DNA of 64,000 nt from Halovivax gelatinilyticus (GCF_024300625.1 NZ_CP101322.1:3051992-3115991), one strand, 5' to 3'; shown: positions 51,591 to 61,575, numbered from the stretch's first letter. Notes: generated from the letters alone by a model not told the origin. Made by a program: numbers and translations.

Positions 51591-51711
51591 CACACCTCCG
51601 TAGGGCATTGCTTCATAAGAGGTTTCGGGTCAGATCAATGGCGGCTGGATAACCCAGGATTATAATTTAGAACAGCAAATATTATTACCCTGTATCCGAA
51701 TGTGTGAGGTG
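51591..51711. promoter_or_regulatory. Divergent promoter region for pan and the small regulator
   Basis: A 121-base AT-rich gap. On the minus strand a TTATAAT-like element at about 51658-51665 should start pan about 70 bases upstream of its SD. On the plus strand an AAATATTA element at about 51677-51684 sits 28-35 bases before the ATG at 51712. An SD-like GAGGTG precedes that ATG as well. Confidence 0.5.
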
Positions 51712-51981
51712 ATGAGTGCATCAGAGGCGCTACAGCAGTCGACCGAATCGGGTGGAACGTGGGAGGACGTACGCGACTTACCGCCGAGTGCGAAGCTCGT
51801 CGCGAAGGTTCTCGAGTACAACGAGACGCTCTCACAGCAGCAATTGGCCGAAGAAACCTTACTCCCCGCACGCACGGTGCGGTACGCGATCAGCCGGCTG
51901 GACGAGGCTGACGTCATCGAATCCCGGTTCTCGTTTACCGACGCCAGAAAACGCGTCTACCGCCTGGATATCGAGTCCTGA
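51712..51981 (+). CDS. Small winged-helix transcriptional regulator (MarR/TrmB-like)
   Basis: 89 residues, from the ATG at 51712, after an SD-like GAGGTG. The core AKLVAKVLEYNETLSQQQLA and RTVRYAISRLDEADVIESRF is a winged helix with its recognition helix. It is only a DNA-binding domain with a short N-terminal tail and no effector part. Such small haloarchaeal MarR-like proteins often act as global or local regulators, but the targets here are unknown. Confidence 0.8.
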   Translation: MSASEALQQSTESGGTWEDVRDLPPSAKLVAKVLEYNETLSQQQLAEETLLPARTVRYAISRLDEADVIESRFSFTDARKRVYRLDIES

Positions 51982-52103
51982 CCGACCGTAGTGGCCCAAA
52001 CCGTCAGGTCCTCGTCGAGGGTGTATCCCGTCGGAACAGACCGTTTCCGTCCGTGTCAGCGCACGACGGAATCCATTTAGGGTACGCGCCCGAAGCATCG
52101 CTG

Positions 52104-53516
52104 ATGACGCGGGTGATTCACACGGGCGATACTCACATCGGGTATCAACAGTACAATTCGCCCGATCGACGTCGCGACTTTCTTCGGGCATTCGAGGCGG
52201 TCGCCTCGGCAGCGATCGACGGTGACGTCGATGCTGTCGTCCACGCCGGGGATCTCTTCCACGACCGGCGACCCGGTCTCGTCGATCTTCAGGGAACGAT
52301 CGACGTACTCAGACGACTGGCCGACGCGGACGTTCCGTTTCTCGCGATCGTCGGCAATCACGAGACCAAGCGAGACGCACAGTGGCTCGATCTCTTCGAA
52401 GATCTCGATCTCGCGACCCGCCTCGGTCCGGATCCGGTCGTCGTCGGCGACGTCGCGTTCTACGGTCTCGATTTCGTCCCGCGATCGCGTCGCGAGCACC
52501 TGAACTACGAGTTCGACGAGGCGCCCGCGGACGTCTCTGGGACGGCGCTCGTCGCACACGGTCTGTTCGAGCCGTTCGCACACGCTGACTGGGACACGGA
52601 GGCGGTTCTTTCAGAATCGACGGTCGACTTCGACGCGATGTTGCTCGGCGACAATCACGCCCCCGACACGGCGACGGTCGCCGACACCTGGGTGACCTAT
52701 TGCGGATCGACCGAGCGCGCGAGCGCGAGCGAGCGGGATCCGCGCGGCTACAATCTCGTCACGTTCGAAGACGAGGTTTCGATCACGCGGCGAGCGCTCG
52801 AAGACACTCGCGATTTCGTCTTCGTCGACGTCGAACTCGAACCTGGTGAGGGTGTCGATCGGGTCCGCGAACGTCTGGGACAGCACGATCTCTCGGAGAC
52901 GGTCACCATCGTAACGATCGAGGGTGACGGCGAACCGGTCTCACCGGCCACTGTCGAAGCGTTCGCCTTCGAGCGCGACGCGCTCGTCGCACGGGCGAAC
53001 GACCGTCGCGACCTCGCCGAGGACGCGACCGAACATCAGGTGACGTTCGCGGATCCCGATTCTGCGGTCACCGATCGGTTGCGCGAACTCGACTGTAGCG
53101 ACGGCGCCCTGGCCATCGACGCGACCGTCCGCGACGAGACGGTCGCCGACTCGAACGTCAGGGAGTCCGTCGAGCGAACGGTTCGCGACGCCCTTACCCA
53201 GAGTGGTCTGTCGTTCGTCGACGTCCACGAGATGCTCGACGACGATTCACCGACTGTCACCGAACCGGCTGGTGCGGAGACGGCGCCGTCGGATTCGGCT
53301 TCTGAGGGCGATCCGGACGAACAAACTGACCCACCGAATCCAGATCGACCCGATGCGGAGGGGGAGCCGACCACGGGCTCGGACGGGTCGACACGGCCGG
53401 CAGCCGACGCCGACCCCGTCGAACCGACGGACGGCGATGGGGACGGCGACTCACCGACAGACGGGTCGTCCCGGAACGAAGACGACGGGCAGGTTTCTAT
53501 CGGTGATTTCTCGTGA
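52104..53516 (+). CDS. mre11: DNA double-strand break repair nuclease Mre11
   Basis: 470 residues from the ATG at 52104. Metal motifs: HTGDTHIG, HAGDLFHD, GNHE, HGLFEP and the late motif LLGDNHAPD, where the usual GHxH has Asp183 for the first His. The C-terminal tail (about 390-470) is an acidic Pro/Thr/Ser/Asp/Gly-rich low-complexity stretch. Mre11 is the 3'-5' exonuclease/endonuclease of the Mre11-Rad50 complex. It overlaps rad50 by GTGA, a translational coupling. Confidence 0.93.
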   Translation: MTRVIHTGDTHIGYQQYNSPDRRRDFLRAFEAVASAAIDGDVDAVVHAGDLFHDRRPGLVDLQGTIDVLRRLADADVPFLAIVGNHETKRDAQWLDLFEDLDLATRLGPDPVVVGDVAFYGLDFVPRSRREHLNYEFDEAPADVSGTALVAHGLFEPFAHADWDTEAVLSESTVDFDAMLLGDNHAPDTATVADTWVTYCGSTERASASERDPRGYNLVTFEDEVSITRRALEDTRDFVFVDVELEPGEGVDRVRERLGQHDLSETVTIVTIEGDGEPVSPATVEAFAFERDALVARANDRRDLAEDATEHQVTFADPDSAVTDRLRELDCSDGALAIDATVRDETVADSNVRESVERTVRDALTQSGLSFVDVHEMLDDDSPTVTEPAGAETAPSDSASEGDPDEQTDPPNPDRPDAEGEPTTGSDGSTRPAADADPVEPTDGDGDGDSPTDGSSRNEDDGQVSIGDFS

Positions 53517-56200
53517 AGGTGACTCGACTCGCCCTGGGTAACTTCAAGTGTTACGAAGAGGCAGAGCTATCGCTCGCATCGGGCGTGACGGTCGTCCACG
53601 GCGTCAACGGGAGCGGAAAGTCGACCTTGCTCGAGGCCGTATTCTTCGCGCTGTACGGTTCGAAAGCGCTCGACGATCGAACGCTGGCCGACGTCGTGAC
53701 CACCGGTGCGGACGCCTCTGAGGTGTCGTTGACGTTCACACACGCTGGCGATTCCTATCGACTCGACCGCCACCTCTCGCGACGCGACGACCGCGCGACG
53801 ACGACGAAGTGTACGCTCGAGACGCCGGACGGGACGATCGACGGCGCGCGCGACGTTCGGGCGTACGTAACCGACCTCCTCCGCATGGACGCCACCGCGT
53901 TCGTCAACTGTGCGTACGTCCGTCAGGGGGAGGTGAACAAGCTCATCCACGCCTCTCCGGGCGAGCGCCAGGATATGATCGACGAATTGCTCCAACTCGG
54001 CGCGCTGGAAACGTATCGAGAGCGGGCGAGCGAGGCCCGTCTCGGCGTCTCCGACGTTCTCGACGAGGTTCGCGGCGAAGCGAGCACACTCGACGAACAG
54101 ATCGAATCGAAAGCACAAAAGGAACTTCCGGAGCGACTCAACGCGCTCGAAACTGAACTGTCGGACGTCGAATCGGAGATCGATCGGTTCGACGAACAGC
54201 GAGAATCGGCGCTCGAAACGAAAGCGAACGCCCAGGAGGTAATTGACTCTCACGAGGAGACCCGAACCGAACTCGAGGAACTGACCGAGACGATCGATGA
54301 TCTACGCGAGAAGATTACGCAGACGGAATCCGAGCGATCGGACGCCGCCGATCGCCTCTCGACGCTCGAATCGCGCCGTCGCGAACTCGACGAGGAGATC
54401 GAGACGATCCGCTCGTCCATCGAGGGTGATCTCTCCGACGAATCGGCGATCGTCGACCGACTGGAGTCACTCGAAGCGCGCGACGACGCGCTTCGAAACG
54501 AGTTAGAGGAAAAACGGCTCGCGATCAGCGAGACCAAGGGAACGATCGAACAACGCAGAGAGCGCGCAGACCAGCTCGAAGCCGACGCGACGAACGCGCG
54601 AGAGGAGGCAGCTGAGCTCACCGAAAAGATCGAAACCGAACGCGAAGCGATCGACGAACGCGTCTCGAAACTCGAAGCACTGGACGAAGAACTCCAGACC
54701 CACCGTGAGCGCTTCGAAGACGCGCCCGTCGAACCCGGCGGAGCCGAAGCGTTACTCGAATCGCTCACCGAGGAGCGATCGGAGCGACGGGAGGAGTTGA
54801 GCGAGCGCAATGCCGAACGAAAAACGGTCGAAACGTCGATCGAAGAAGCCGAGGCGCTTCTGGAGGCTGGAAAGTGTCCCGAGTGTGCCCAATCCGTCGA
54901 GGAGTCGCCTCACGTTTCCCATCTCGACGACGACCGCGAACGATTATCGACCATCGAGGCCGAGTGTGAGTCCATTGAGGAGACGATTGACGAACTCTCG
55001 GATCGCATCGACCAGGCCGAGCAACTCCGCGATGCGGAGCGTCGGATCGACCGACTTGGGGAAAATCGCGAGTCGATCTCGCAGCTGCTCGCCGAGAAAC
55101 GGGAGGCGGTCGAAGAGCGCGTCGAGAAACGAGAGTCGTTGCTAGAAGCCACAGAGGAATACGACGCGTCCGCGAGTAAGCGGCGTGAGGAGGCCGACGA
55201 ACTCGAATCGTCGATCGAGACGCTCCGGGACGAACTCGGCGAACTGAACAAACGCCGCGCAGACGTTCGTGACACTCGCGAACGCGTCGAGACGCTCCGG
55301 TCGACGCTGACGTCTCGTGAGGACGTTCGTCGGGAGATCGAGTCGATACGCGAACGCCGCGCCGACTGGAAGACGATGAACGACGAGCGCCGGTCACAGC
55401 TCTCTACGGCCAGAGAGCGCAGATCGGAACTGGAATCGGCGTTCGACGAATCGCGCATCGAGGCCGCCCGCTCCGACCGACAAAAGGCCGAGTCGTACAT
55501 CGAGCGAGTCGACGAGAAGTTGGCAACGCTTCGGTCGCGCCGAGACGAATTACAGAACGCGATCGGAGCGGTCGAGAACGAACTCGATGAGCTCTCGTCG
55601 TTACGCGACCGGCGCGAGTCGGTGGACGACCGTCTCGATTCGCTCGAGGCGCTGTACGACGAGGCCCACTCGCTACAGGAACTGTACGCCGACCTCAGGG
55701 CGGAACTCCGTCAGCGAAACGTCGAGACGTTAGAGCGCATGTTGAACGAGACGTTCGAACTGATCTATCAGAACGACTCGTACGCCGGGATCGATCTGGA
55801 CGGCTCCTATCGACTCACCGTCTACCAGAAGGACGGGGAACCGCTCGATCCGGATCAGTTATCCGGCGGTGAACGAGCGCTCTTCAACCTGAGTCTGCGG
55901 TGTGCGATTTATCGATTACTCGCCGAAGGTGTCGAGGGATCAGCGCCGTTACCGCCGCTCATCCTGGACGAACCGACCGTGTTCCTCGATTCCGGACACG
56001 TGAGCCAGCTCGTCTCGCTCGTCGAGACGATGCGAGGACTCGGTGTCGAACAGATCGTCCTCGTCAGTCACGACGAAGAACTGGTGGGCGCAGCCGACGA
56101 CCTGGTCCACGTACGAAAAGACGCGACGACGAATCGATCGACGATCGAAACTCGCGATCCGAACGAGGCCGACCGCGTCCTCGCGTCGCTGTCCGAGTAA
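53513..56200 (+). CDS. rad50: DNA repair ATPase Rad50
   Basis: 895 residues from the GTG overlapping the mre11 stop. Walker A GVNGSGKST at about 30-38, a long coiled coil, and the zinc hook CPEC near residue 455 (GKCPECAQ). It closes with the ABC signature LSGGERALFNLSL and the Walker B LILDEPTVFLD, then the D/H-loop SHDEEL. It is the SMC-like ATPase partner of Mre11 that bridges DNA ends. Length is normal for archaeal Rad50. Confidence 0.95.
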   Translation: MKVTRLALGNFKCYEEAELSLASGVTVVHGVNGSGKSTLLEAVFFALYGSKALDDRTLADVVTTGADASEVSLTFTHAGDSYRLDRHLSRRDDRATTTKCTLETPDGTIDGARDVRAYVTDLLRMDATAFVNCAYVRQGEVNKLIHASPGERQDMIDELLQLGALETYRERASEARLGVSDVLDEVRGEASTLDEQIESKAQKELPERLNALETELSDVESEIDRFDEQRESALETKANAQEVIDSHEETRTELEELTETIDDLREKITQTESERSDAADRLSTLESRRRELDEEIETIRSSIEGDLSDESAIVDRLESLEARDDALRNELEEKRLAISETKGTIEQRRERADQLEADATNAREEAAELTEKIETEREAIDERVSKLEALDEELQTHRERFEDAPVEPGGAEALLESLTEERSERREELSERNAERKTVETSIEEAEALLEAGKCPECAQSVEESPHVSHLDDDRERLSTIEAECESIEETIDELSDRIDQAEQLRDAERRIDRLGENRESISQLLAEKREAVEERVEKRESLLEATEEYDASASKRREEADELESSIETLRDELGELNKRRADVRDTRERVETLRSTLTSREDVRREIESIRERRADWKTMNDERRSQLSTARERRSELESAFDESRIEAARSDRQKAESYIERVDEKLATLRSRRDELQNAIGAVENELDELSSLRDRRESVDDRLDSLEALYDEAHSLQELYADLRAELRQRNVETLERMLNETFELIYQNDSYAGIDLDGSYRLTVYQKDGEPLDPDQLSGGERALFNLSLRCAIYRLLAEGVEGSAPLPPLILDEPTVFLDSGHVSQLVSLVETMRGLGVEQIVLVSHDEELVGAADDLVHVRKDATTNRSTIETRDPNEADRVLASLSE

Positions 56201-56303
56201 CTCCGTCTGCTCGGGCGACAGCTACTGAACGCGATGTCGTTTTCGCTCGGTCGGTCGGCTTCATCCGGTCGCTTCTCTGACGTCCAAGAACGATGAGCCT
56301 CCT

Positions 56304-56747
56304 CTACTCTTCTGAGGGTCCGCCTGTGTTCGATAGCGCGTTGAGGGCCTCGGTACAGCGCTCTGTCGTTCGGTAGCCGCGCTCTCCGTCGACTGTCGTC
56401 TCTTCGACGAATCCGTTCATCCGGAGTGAGGCCAGCATGCCGCTCAAATCGCTTTCACAGAGGTCCGTCGATTCGAGGAGCCATCGTATCGAGTACGGCC
56501 CGTCGGCGTCGAGCACACAGAGCAGTCCCAGGCTTTGGCTATCGTGGACGGTCGTAACGAGGCTTCGCACTGGATCGGGTACGGCGAGTGCGGCGATTTC
56601 GAGCGATGATTCGCCATCAGCGGGTTCCAGTCGATCGTTTCCGACGTAGCACTCGGTTCCCGTTTCAGGGTTGCGGACGAGACTCGCTTCCTCGGACCGT
56701 TTGAGAAGGAGGTATTCGGTTCCGCGGTCGTCACGTACGGTCTTCAT
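56304..56747 (-). CDS. Conserved haloarchaeal winged-helix protein (DUF7346-like)
   Basis: 147 residues. It begins MKTVRDDRGTEYLLLKRSEE, then ends with a winged-helix core (LLCVLDADGPYSIRWLLEST, DLSGMLASLRMNGFVEETTV, DGERGYRTTERCTEAL). Its start overlaps the stop of the next upstream gene by four bases (56744-56747), so they are co-translated. I recall families named DUF7346 and DUF7322 for this pair next to rad50/polB in haloarchaea; the names are tentative. Probable regulator; targets unknown. Confidence 0.7.
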   Translation of the reverse strand: MKTVRDDRGTEYLLLKRSEEASLVRNPETGTECYVGNDRLEPADGESSLEIAALAVPDPVRSLVTTVHDSQSLGLLCVLDADGPYSIRWLLESTDLCESDLSGMLASLRMNGFVEETTVDGERGYRTTERCTEALNALSNTGGPSEE

Positions 56748-57175
56748 TGTTGGGTATCAGATTCGTCGTCGATTGTCGTTTCCTCTGCAGACGCTGGGGC
56801 TGTATCGGGATCACCCGGGTCGGACGAGAGGGATTCGATGTTGGCATTCGATTCGCTCTCGCGCATAAATCGTCGATATCGGCGATACGCGAGTCCGAAG
56901 AGAACGATTCCGCCGGCGATAAGCGCGAATCCGCGCTGGTACCAGCCCAGAAAGTAGACGAGCATCGGGCCGAGCGAGACGAACAACACGGCGACGTTCA
57001 CGATCAAAACCACCGACCAGAACGCCTGAACGACCTCTTTGGGTGCGTCCGATTCGTCGGTCGAAACGCTCGGAATCGTCAGTCCGTCGGCAGCCGGATC
57101 GTGCAGGTCCGACTCCGGGTCCCACTCGTCGGGTTCGTGAGCGCTCGGATCCAGATCGAAGTCGTCGTTTCCCAC
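56744..57175 (-). CDS. Conserved haloarchaeal membrane protein (DUF7322-like)
   Basis: 143 residues. A long acidic N-terminus precedes two hydrophobic helices (VVQAFWSVVLIVNVAVLFVS and YQRGFALIAGGIVLFGLAY), followed by an Arg-rich end (RRYRRFMRE) and an acidic tail. Its stop overlaps the start of the winged-helix gene at 56747 by four bases. I recall a family DUF7322 with this layout; the name is tentative. Function unknown. Confidence 0.65.
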   Translation of the reverse strand: MGNDDFDLDPSAHEPDEWDPESDLHDPAADGLTIPSVSTDESDAPKEVVQAFWSVVLIVNVAVLFVSLGPMLVYFLGWYQRGFALIAGGIVLFGLAYRRYRRFMRESESNANIESLSSDPGDPDTAPASAEETTIDDESDTQQ

Positions 57176-57230
57176 GGGTAGAGTTCTCCCTGTTCGATGA
57201 AAAAACGTGTCGGTGTCCGCGAGTCGATAC

Positions 57231-57416
57231 TCAGACGAGATCGGCCAGACACAGTGTCCGGTCGGTCTCTACCCACGCGAGGGGATTCTCTGTGTCGTAG
57301 AATACGATCCCCTCGTCGGTTTCGTACGAGTCGATGCTGGGCAGGCGGGCCAGCTCTTCGGTCGATTCCCGCTCGTCGGCCACGTCGTCGTTGATGCGGG
57401 TAGACACTGTAGTCAC
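57231..57416 (-). CDS. Small haloarchaeal protein (DUF7331-like)
   Basis: 61 residues from a GTG at 57416. It is acidic and mostly a single small domain (PSIDSYETDEGIVFYDTENP and AWVETDRTLCLADLV). I recall a family DUF7331 of about this length; the name is tentative. An ATTTAACG-like element near 57440 places the start within a few bases of 57416. Upstream genes are divergent; function unknown. Confidence 0.6.
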   Translation of the reverse strand: MTTVSTRINDDVADERESTEELARLPSIDSYETDEGIVFYDTENPLAWVETDRTLCLADLV

Positions 57417-57641
57417 CTCTGGTTGTGCTACGTGTTATCACGTTAAATGTCTTATTGCCGGGACGCCTCGGTGAAATAGCGGTTCGAAATGTGAAATTTA
57501 TCGGAGCTGAGATCGCTCACATCCGGTGATAGTCCCGCTCATCCACGCAGGACACCGGGTCCGATCGATTCGCAACGATCAGTTCGCCGGCCTGTATCCG
57601 TAACCGGTATTTCGACGATGTGACTCCGGCGAGTGGCTGGG

Positions 57642-57649
57642 TTTATACT
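57642..57649 (+). promoter_or_regulatory. TATA box of polB
   Basis: TTTATACT about 28 bases before the polB ATG at 57673, which predicts a leaderless transcript. It lies in the sequence GGGTTTATACTACC and is one of the clearer TATA elements in the window. Confidence 0.6.
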
Positions 57650-57672
57650 ACCGGCCACCAAATCGCGGGACA

Positions 57673-60393
57673 ATGAGCGACGAGGCCCAGCAGGCCCTCG
57701 GGGACTTTTCGACCACGACGGAACTGCGACCGGACGAAGAAGCAGCGCACGTGGCCGGCGGGGGCCGCAACACCGCGGCGACGGTTCTCGATCCACAACG
57801 TGAAACGCTGCCGGACAGTCAGGGGACGGTCGAACTTGCGGTGATGCAGGTCGATTACACCGTCGCCGGACGGGGTGCCGAGGAATTTCCGGTGATCCAC
57901 GTCTTCGGACGGACTCCCGAAGACGAGTTAGTGCACGTGCAAGTGATCGACTTTCGACCGTACTTCTACGCACCGACCGAGAGCGTCGACGACGAGCGAC
58001 TCGCGAGTTACGATCGGATCACCGGGTGGGAGGATACCGACGAGTATGGCGATCCCTACGAGAGTATTCGGGGCGAGCGATTGACGAAGATATACGGTCA
58101 GACGCCGCGCGATGTCGGTCAGATCCGAGACGAGTTCGAACACTACGAGGCGGACATTCTCTTTCCGAACCGGTTTCTCATCGACAAAGACGTCAGAAGC
58201 GGCATTCGCGTCAGCGATCGGCGCGCATCCGACGGCTCGATTATCGTCCCCCACGACGAGATCGAGTCGGCTGACGTAGACGCCACCCCCCGGGTACTCA
58301 CGTTCGACATCGAAGTCAACGACCGCGCGGGGTTTCCCGAAGAGGGGGAAGAACCGATCATCTGCCTCGCGAGTCACGACTCCTACCGTGACGAGTACGT
58401 GCTGTGGATCTGGGAGGCAGACGAGGGTGACGGGATCGTTCCCGATGCGTTGCCCGGCTACGATCCGATCGAAGGCGAGATTGCGTACGACGTTCGATCG
58501 TTCGAGACAGAAGAGGCGATGCTGGAAGCGTTTCTCACCTACGTCGAATCCACCGATCCCGACGTCATGACCGGCTGGAACTTCGACGATTTCGACGCGC
58601 CGTACCTGCTCGACCGACTCGACGAGCAAGACGGCCCAGATCACGAGTTCGACCTCGATTCGAACCGCCTCTCTCGACTGGGGGAGGTCTGGCGGAGTAA
58701 CTGGGGCGGTCCGGACGTCAAGGGACGTGTCGTCTTCGACCTCCTCTACGGCTACCAGCGGCGCGTCTTTAGTGAACTCGATTCGTACCGACTCGACGCG
58801 GTCGGCGAAGTCGAACTCGGCGTCGGAAAGGAGCGATATCCCGGTAAGATCGGCGACCTCTGGGAGGACGATCCGACACGGTTACTGGAGTACAACCTCA
58901 GGGACGTCGAACTCTGTGTGGAACTCGATCGCCAGCAGCAACTCATCGCGTTCTGGCGCGAGATGGCGACGTTCGTCGGGTGTAAACTAGAAGACGCGCC
59001 GACGCCCGGCGACGCGGTCGACATGTACGTCCTGCACAAAGCCAACGATCGCTGGGCGTTGCCGTCGAAGGGCCAGCAGGAGGCCGGCGACGAGTACGAA
59101 GGCGGGGCGGTGTTCGATCCCATCACGGGCGTTCGCGAGAACGTCACCGTCCTCGACCTGAAGAGTCTGTACCCGATGTGTATGGTGACCGTCAACGCCT
59201 CGCCCGAGACGCGGGTTGATCCCGAAACCTACGACGGTGAGACCCACGTTGCACCCTCGGGCACACACTTCAGGCAGGAGCCAGATGGCGTTATGCGCGA
59301 AATGATCACGGAACTGCTCGCAGAACGCGAGGAGAAGAAGTCGTTGCGAGACGAGCACGAACCGGGCTCACCCGAATACGAGCAGTTCGACCGCCAGCAG
59401 GGGGCGGTAAAGGTCATCATGAACTCGCTGTACGGCGTGTCTGGGTGGGAGCAGTTCCGCCTCTACGACAAGGAGGCCGCGTCGGCGATCACGGCCACGG
59501 GCCGTGAGGTCATCGAATTCACCGAAACGGCGGCGGTCGAGCTAGACTATCAGGTTGCGTATGGAGATACTGACTCGGTGATGTTGGAGCTCGGTTCGGG
59601 CGTCTCGACGGTGGAGGCGCTCTCCCAGTCGTTCGACATCGAGGAGTACATCAACGATCGATACGACGACTTCGCGCGCGAGACGCTCAACGCTGAGGAC
59701 CATCGATTTCAGATCGAGTTCGAGAAGCTCTACCGGCGGTTCTTCCAGGCGGGTAAGAAGAAACGCTACGCCGGTCACATCGTCTGGAAGGAGGGCAAGG
59801 ACGTCGACGACATCGATATCACCGGCTTCGAGTACCAGCGATCGGACATCGCACCGATCACCAAGGAGGTACAACACCGCGTGATCGAGATGATCGTCCG
59901 CGACGGAGACGTCGAGGCGGTCAAGACGTACGTGAATGAAGTAATCGAGAAATTCCTCGACGGTGCGGTGGATCTCGACGAAATTGCGATTCCGGGCGGA
60001 ATCGGAAAGCGCCTCACCGAGTACGAGACCGACACCGCCCACGTCCGCGGGGCCAAGTACGCGAATTTGCTCCTCGGGACCAATTTCCAGCGCGGGAGCA
60101 AGCCCAAGCGGGTGTACTTAGATCGGGTTCACGACGACTTCTTCCAGCGAGTCGAGGCCGAAGAGGGGCTGGACCCGGCCGAGAACGGCGTCTACGAGGA
60201 ATTTAAACGCAATCAGGACGTTATCTGTTTCGAGTACGACGATCAGATTCCTGGCGAGTTCGAGGTGGACTACGAGAAGATGTTAGAAAAGACGCTACAG
60301 GGACCGATCGAGCGAATTCTCGAAGCGCTCGGCATCTCGTGGGAAGAGGTCAAATCCGGCCAGGAACAGACCGGATTGGACAGTTTCATGTAA
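57673..60393 (+). CDS. polB: DNA polymerase family B (PolB)
   Basis: 906 residues with no intein. Exonuclease: Exo I LTFDIEVN, Exo II in the GWNFDDFDAPYLLDRL region and Exo III YNLRDVELC. Polymerase motifs: DLKSLYPMCM (motif A), KVIMNSLYGVSG (motif B) and YGDTDSVML (motif C). The C-terminus ends EQTGLDSFM, a PCNA-interacting (PIP-like) motif. PolB is a replicative/repair polymerase with proofreading. The ATG at 57673 is placed by the TATA box 28 bases upstream. Confidence 0.96.
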   Translation: MSDEAQQALGDFSTTTELRPDEEAAHVAGGGRNTAATVLDPQRETLPDSQGTVELAVMQVDYTVAGRGAEEFPVIHVFGRTPEDELVHVQVIDFRPYFYAPTESVDDERLASYDRITGWEDTDEYGDPYESIRGERLTKIYGQTPRDVGQIRDEFEHYEADILFPNRFLIDKDVRSGIRVSDRRASDGSIIVPHDEIESADVDATPRVLTFDIEVNDRAGFPEEGEEPIICLASHDSYRDEYVLWIWEADEGDGIVPDALPGYDPIEGEIAYDVRSFETEEAMLEAFLTYVESTDPDVMTGWNFDDFDAPYLLDRLDEQDGPDHEFDLDSNRLSRLGEVWRSNWGGPDVKGRVVFDLLYGYQRRVFSELDSYRLDAVGEVELGVGKERYPGKIGDLWEDDPTRLLEYNLRDVELCVELDRQQQLIAFWREMATFVGCKLEDAPTPGDAVDMYVLHKANDRWALPSKGQQEAGDEYEGGAVFDPITGVRENVTVLDLKSLYPMCMVTVNASPETRVDPETYDGETHVAPSGTHFRQEPDGVMREMITELLAEREEKKSLRDEHEPGSPEYEQFDRQQGAVKVIMNSLYGVSGWEQFRLYDKEAASAITATGREVIEFTETAAVELDYQVAYGDTDSVMLELGSGVSTVEALSQSFDIEEYINDRYDDFARETLNAEDHRFQIEFEKLYRRFFQAGKKKRYAGHIVWKEGKDVDDIDITGFEYQRSDIAPITKEVQHRVIEMIVRDGDVEAVKTYVNEVIEKFLDGAVDLDEIAIPGGIGKRLTEYETDTAHVRGAKYANLLLGTNFQRGSKPKRVYLDRVHDDFFQRVEAEEGLDPAENGVYEEFKRNQDVICFEYDDQIPGEFEVDYEKMLEKTLQGPIERILEALGISWEEVKSGQEQTGLDSFM

Positions 60394-60666
60394 CTCACGG
60401 TGATCCCGCGTCGGTACGGATCGCACACTGGAGTACTCACTCGACGGGCTCCGCTCGAGATTGTTCGTAGATCGGATTCCATCGAACGCTCCACCGGACG
60501 CTGGCACGGAAATCGAAAAGAATTTTTCTCTATAAGAAAACTAATTACGCATAAATCGTCAATGAATTCCGGTTGGGTCCAATCATTGTTTTTTGAGAGG
60601 CACCGGAACCAATTGAATACGAAACCGTTATCAGTCATCCGACCCTTCGATTAGCCGACTGACTCT
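60394..60666. promoter_or_regulatory. Promoter region of the suf operon
   Basis: 273 bases between polB and sufC. Its central part (about 60515-60620) is AT-rich, with TTTTTCTCTATAAGAAAA near 60523-60540 as a TATA-like candidate. If used, this gives a leader of about 110 bases before sufC. A regulator site is plausible here since suf operons are usually iron- or redox-regulated, but I could not define an inverted repeat. Confidence 0.4.
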
Positions 60667-61575
60667 ATGGCACGTTTAGAACTTCGAAACCTTCACGCGG
60701 AGGTCGCAGAAACCGGTGAGTCGATCCTCGAAGGCGTCGATCTAGAGGTTAATTCGGGCGAGATCCACGCGATGATGGGACCGAACGGAAGCGGCAAGTC
60801 GACGACGGCGAAAGTGATCGCCGGCCACCCCGCCTACGAGGTTACCGACGGCGAGGTGGTGATTCACCTCGGCGAAGACGAATTTGGCGAGGACTTCGAA
60901 ATCGACGAGGACCAGCGAACCTGGAACATCCTCGAACTCGAACCGAACGAGCGAGCCGCGCTAGGCGTGTTCCTCGGATTCCAGTACCCCGCCGAGATCG
61001 AAGGCGTCACGATGACGAACTTCCTGCGCACGGCGCTCAACGCGAAGATCGAAGAACGTGAGGAACTGTTCGAAGAAGGCGAGTCGGACGACGACGAAGC
61101 GGACGATGCGGGATACGAAACGTCGCCGATGGAAGGCCCAGTCGACGAAGGCGAGATCGGCGTCGCCGAGTTCCAGGAGATCCTGCGCGAGAAGATGGAC
61201 CAGCTGGACATGGACGAGTCGTTCGCCCACCGCTATCTCAACGCCGGGTTCTCCGGTGGGGAGAAAAAGCAAAACGAGGTACTGCAAGCGGCGATCCTCG
61301 AGCCCTCGATCGCCGTCCTGGACGAAATCGACTCGGGACTCGACATCGATCGGCTCCAGGACGTCTCGAACGGCATCAACGCCCTCCGCGACGAGCAGGG
61401 CACGGGGATCCTTCAGATCACCCACTACCAGCGGATCCTCGACTACGTCGAGCCCGACCGCGTTCACATCATGCTCGACGGCAAAGTCGTAAAGAGCGGC
61501 GATGCCAGTCTGGCCGAGCAGTTAGAGGACCGTGGATACGACTGGGTCCGCGAAGAGGTCTACGAGACCGCGTAA
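60667..61575 (+). CDS. sufC: Fe-S cluster assembly ATPase SufC
   Basis: 302 residues, about 50 longer than bacterial SufC. Walker A is GPNGSGKST, signature FSGGEKKQNEVLQA and Walker B IAVLDEIDSGLDIDRL. The extra length is an acidic insert at about 135-165 (EEGESDDDEADDAGYETSPM, then EGPVDEGEIG) in the helical region, common in halophilic SufC. It powers the SufBCD scaffold. sufB follows in 57 bases. Confidence 0.96.
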   Translation: MARLELRNLHAEVAETGESILEGVDLEVNSGEIHAMMGPNGSGKSTTAKVIAGHPAYEVTDGEVVIHLGEDEFGEDFEIDEDQRTWNILELEPNERAALGVFLGFQYPAEIEGVTMTNFLRTALNAKIEEREELFEEGESDDDEADDAGYETSPMEGPVDEGEIGVAEFQEILREKMDQLDMDESFAHRYLNAGFSGGEKKQNEVLQAAILEPSIAVLDEIDSGLDIDRLQDVSNGINALRDEQGTGILQITHYQRILDYVEPDRVHIMLDGKVVKSGDASLAEQLEDRGYDWVREEVYETA

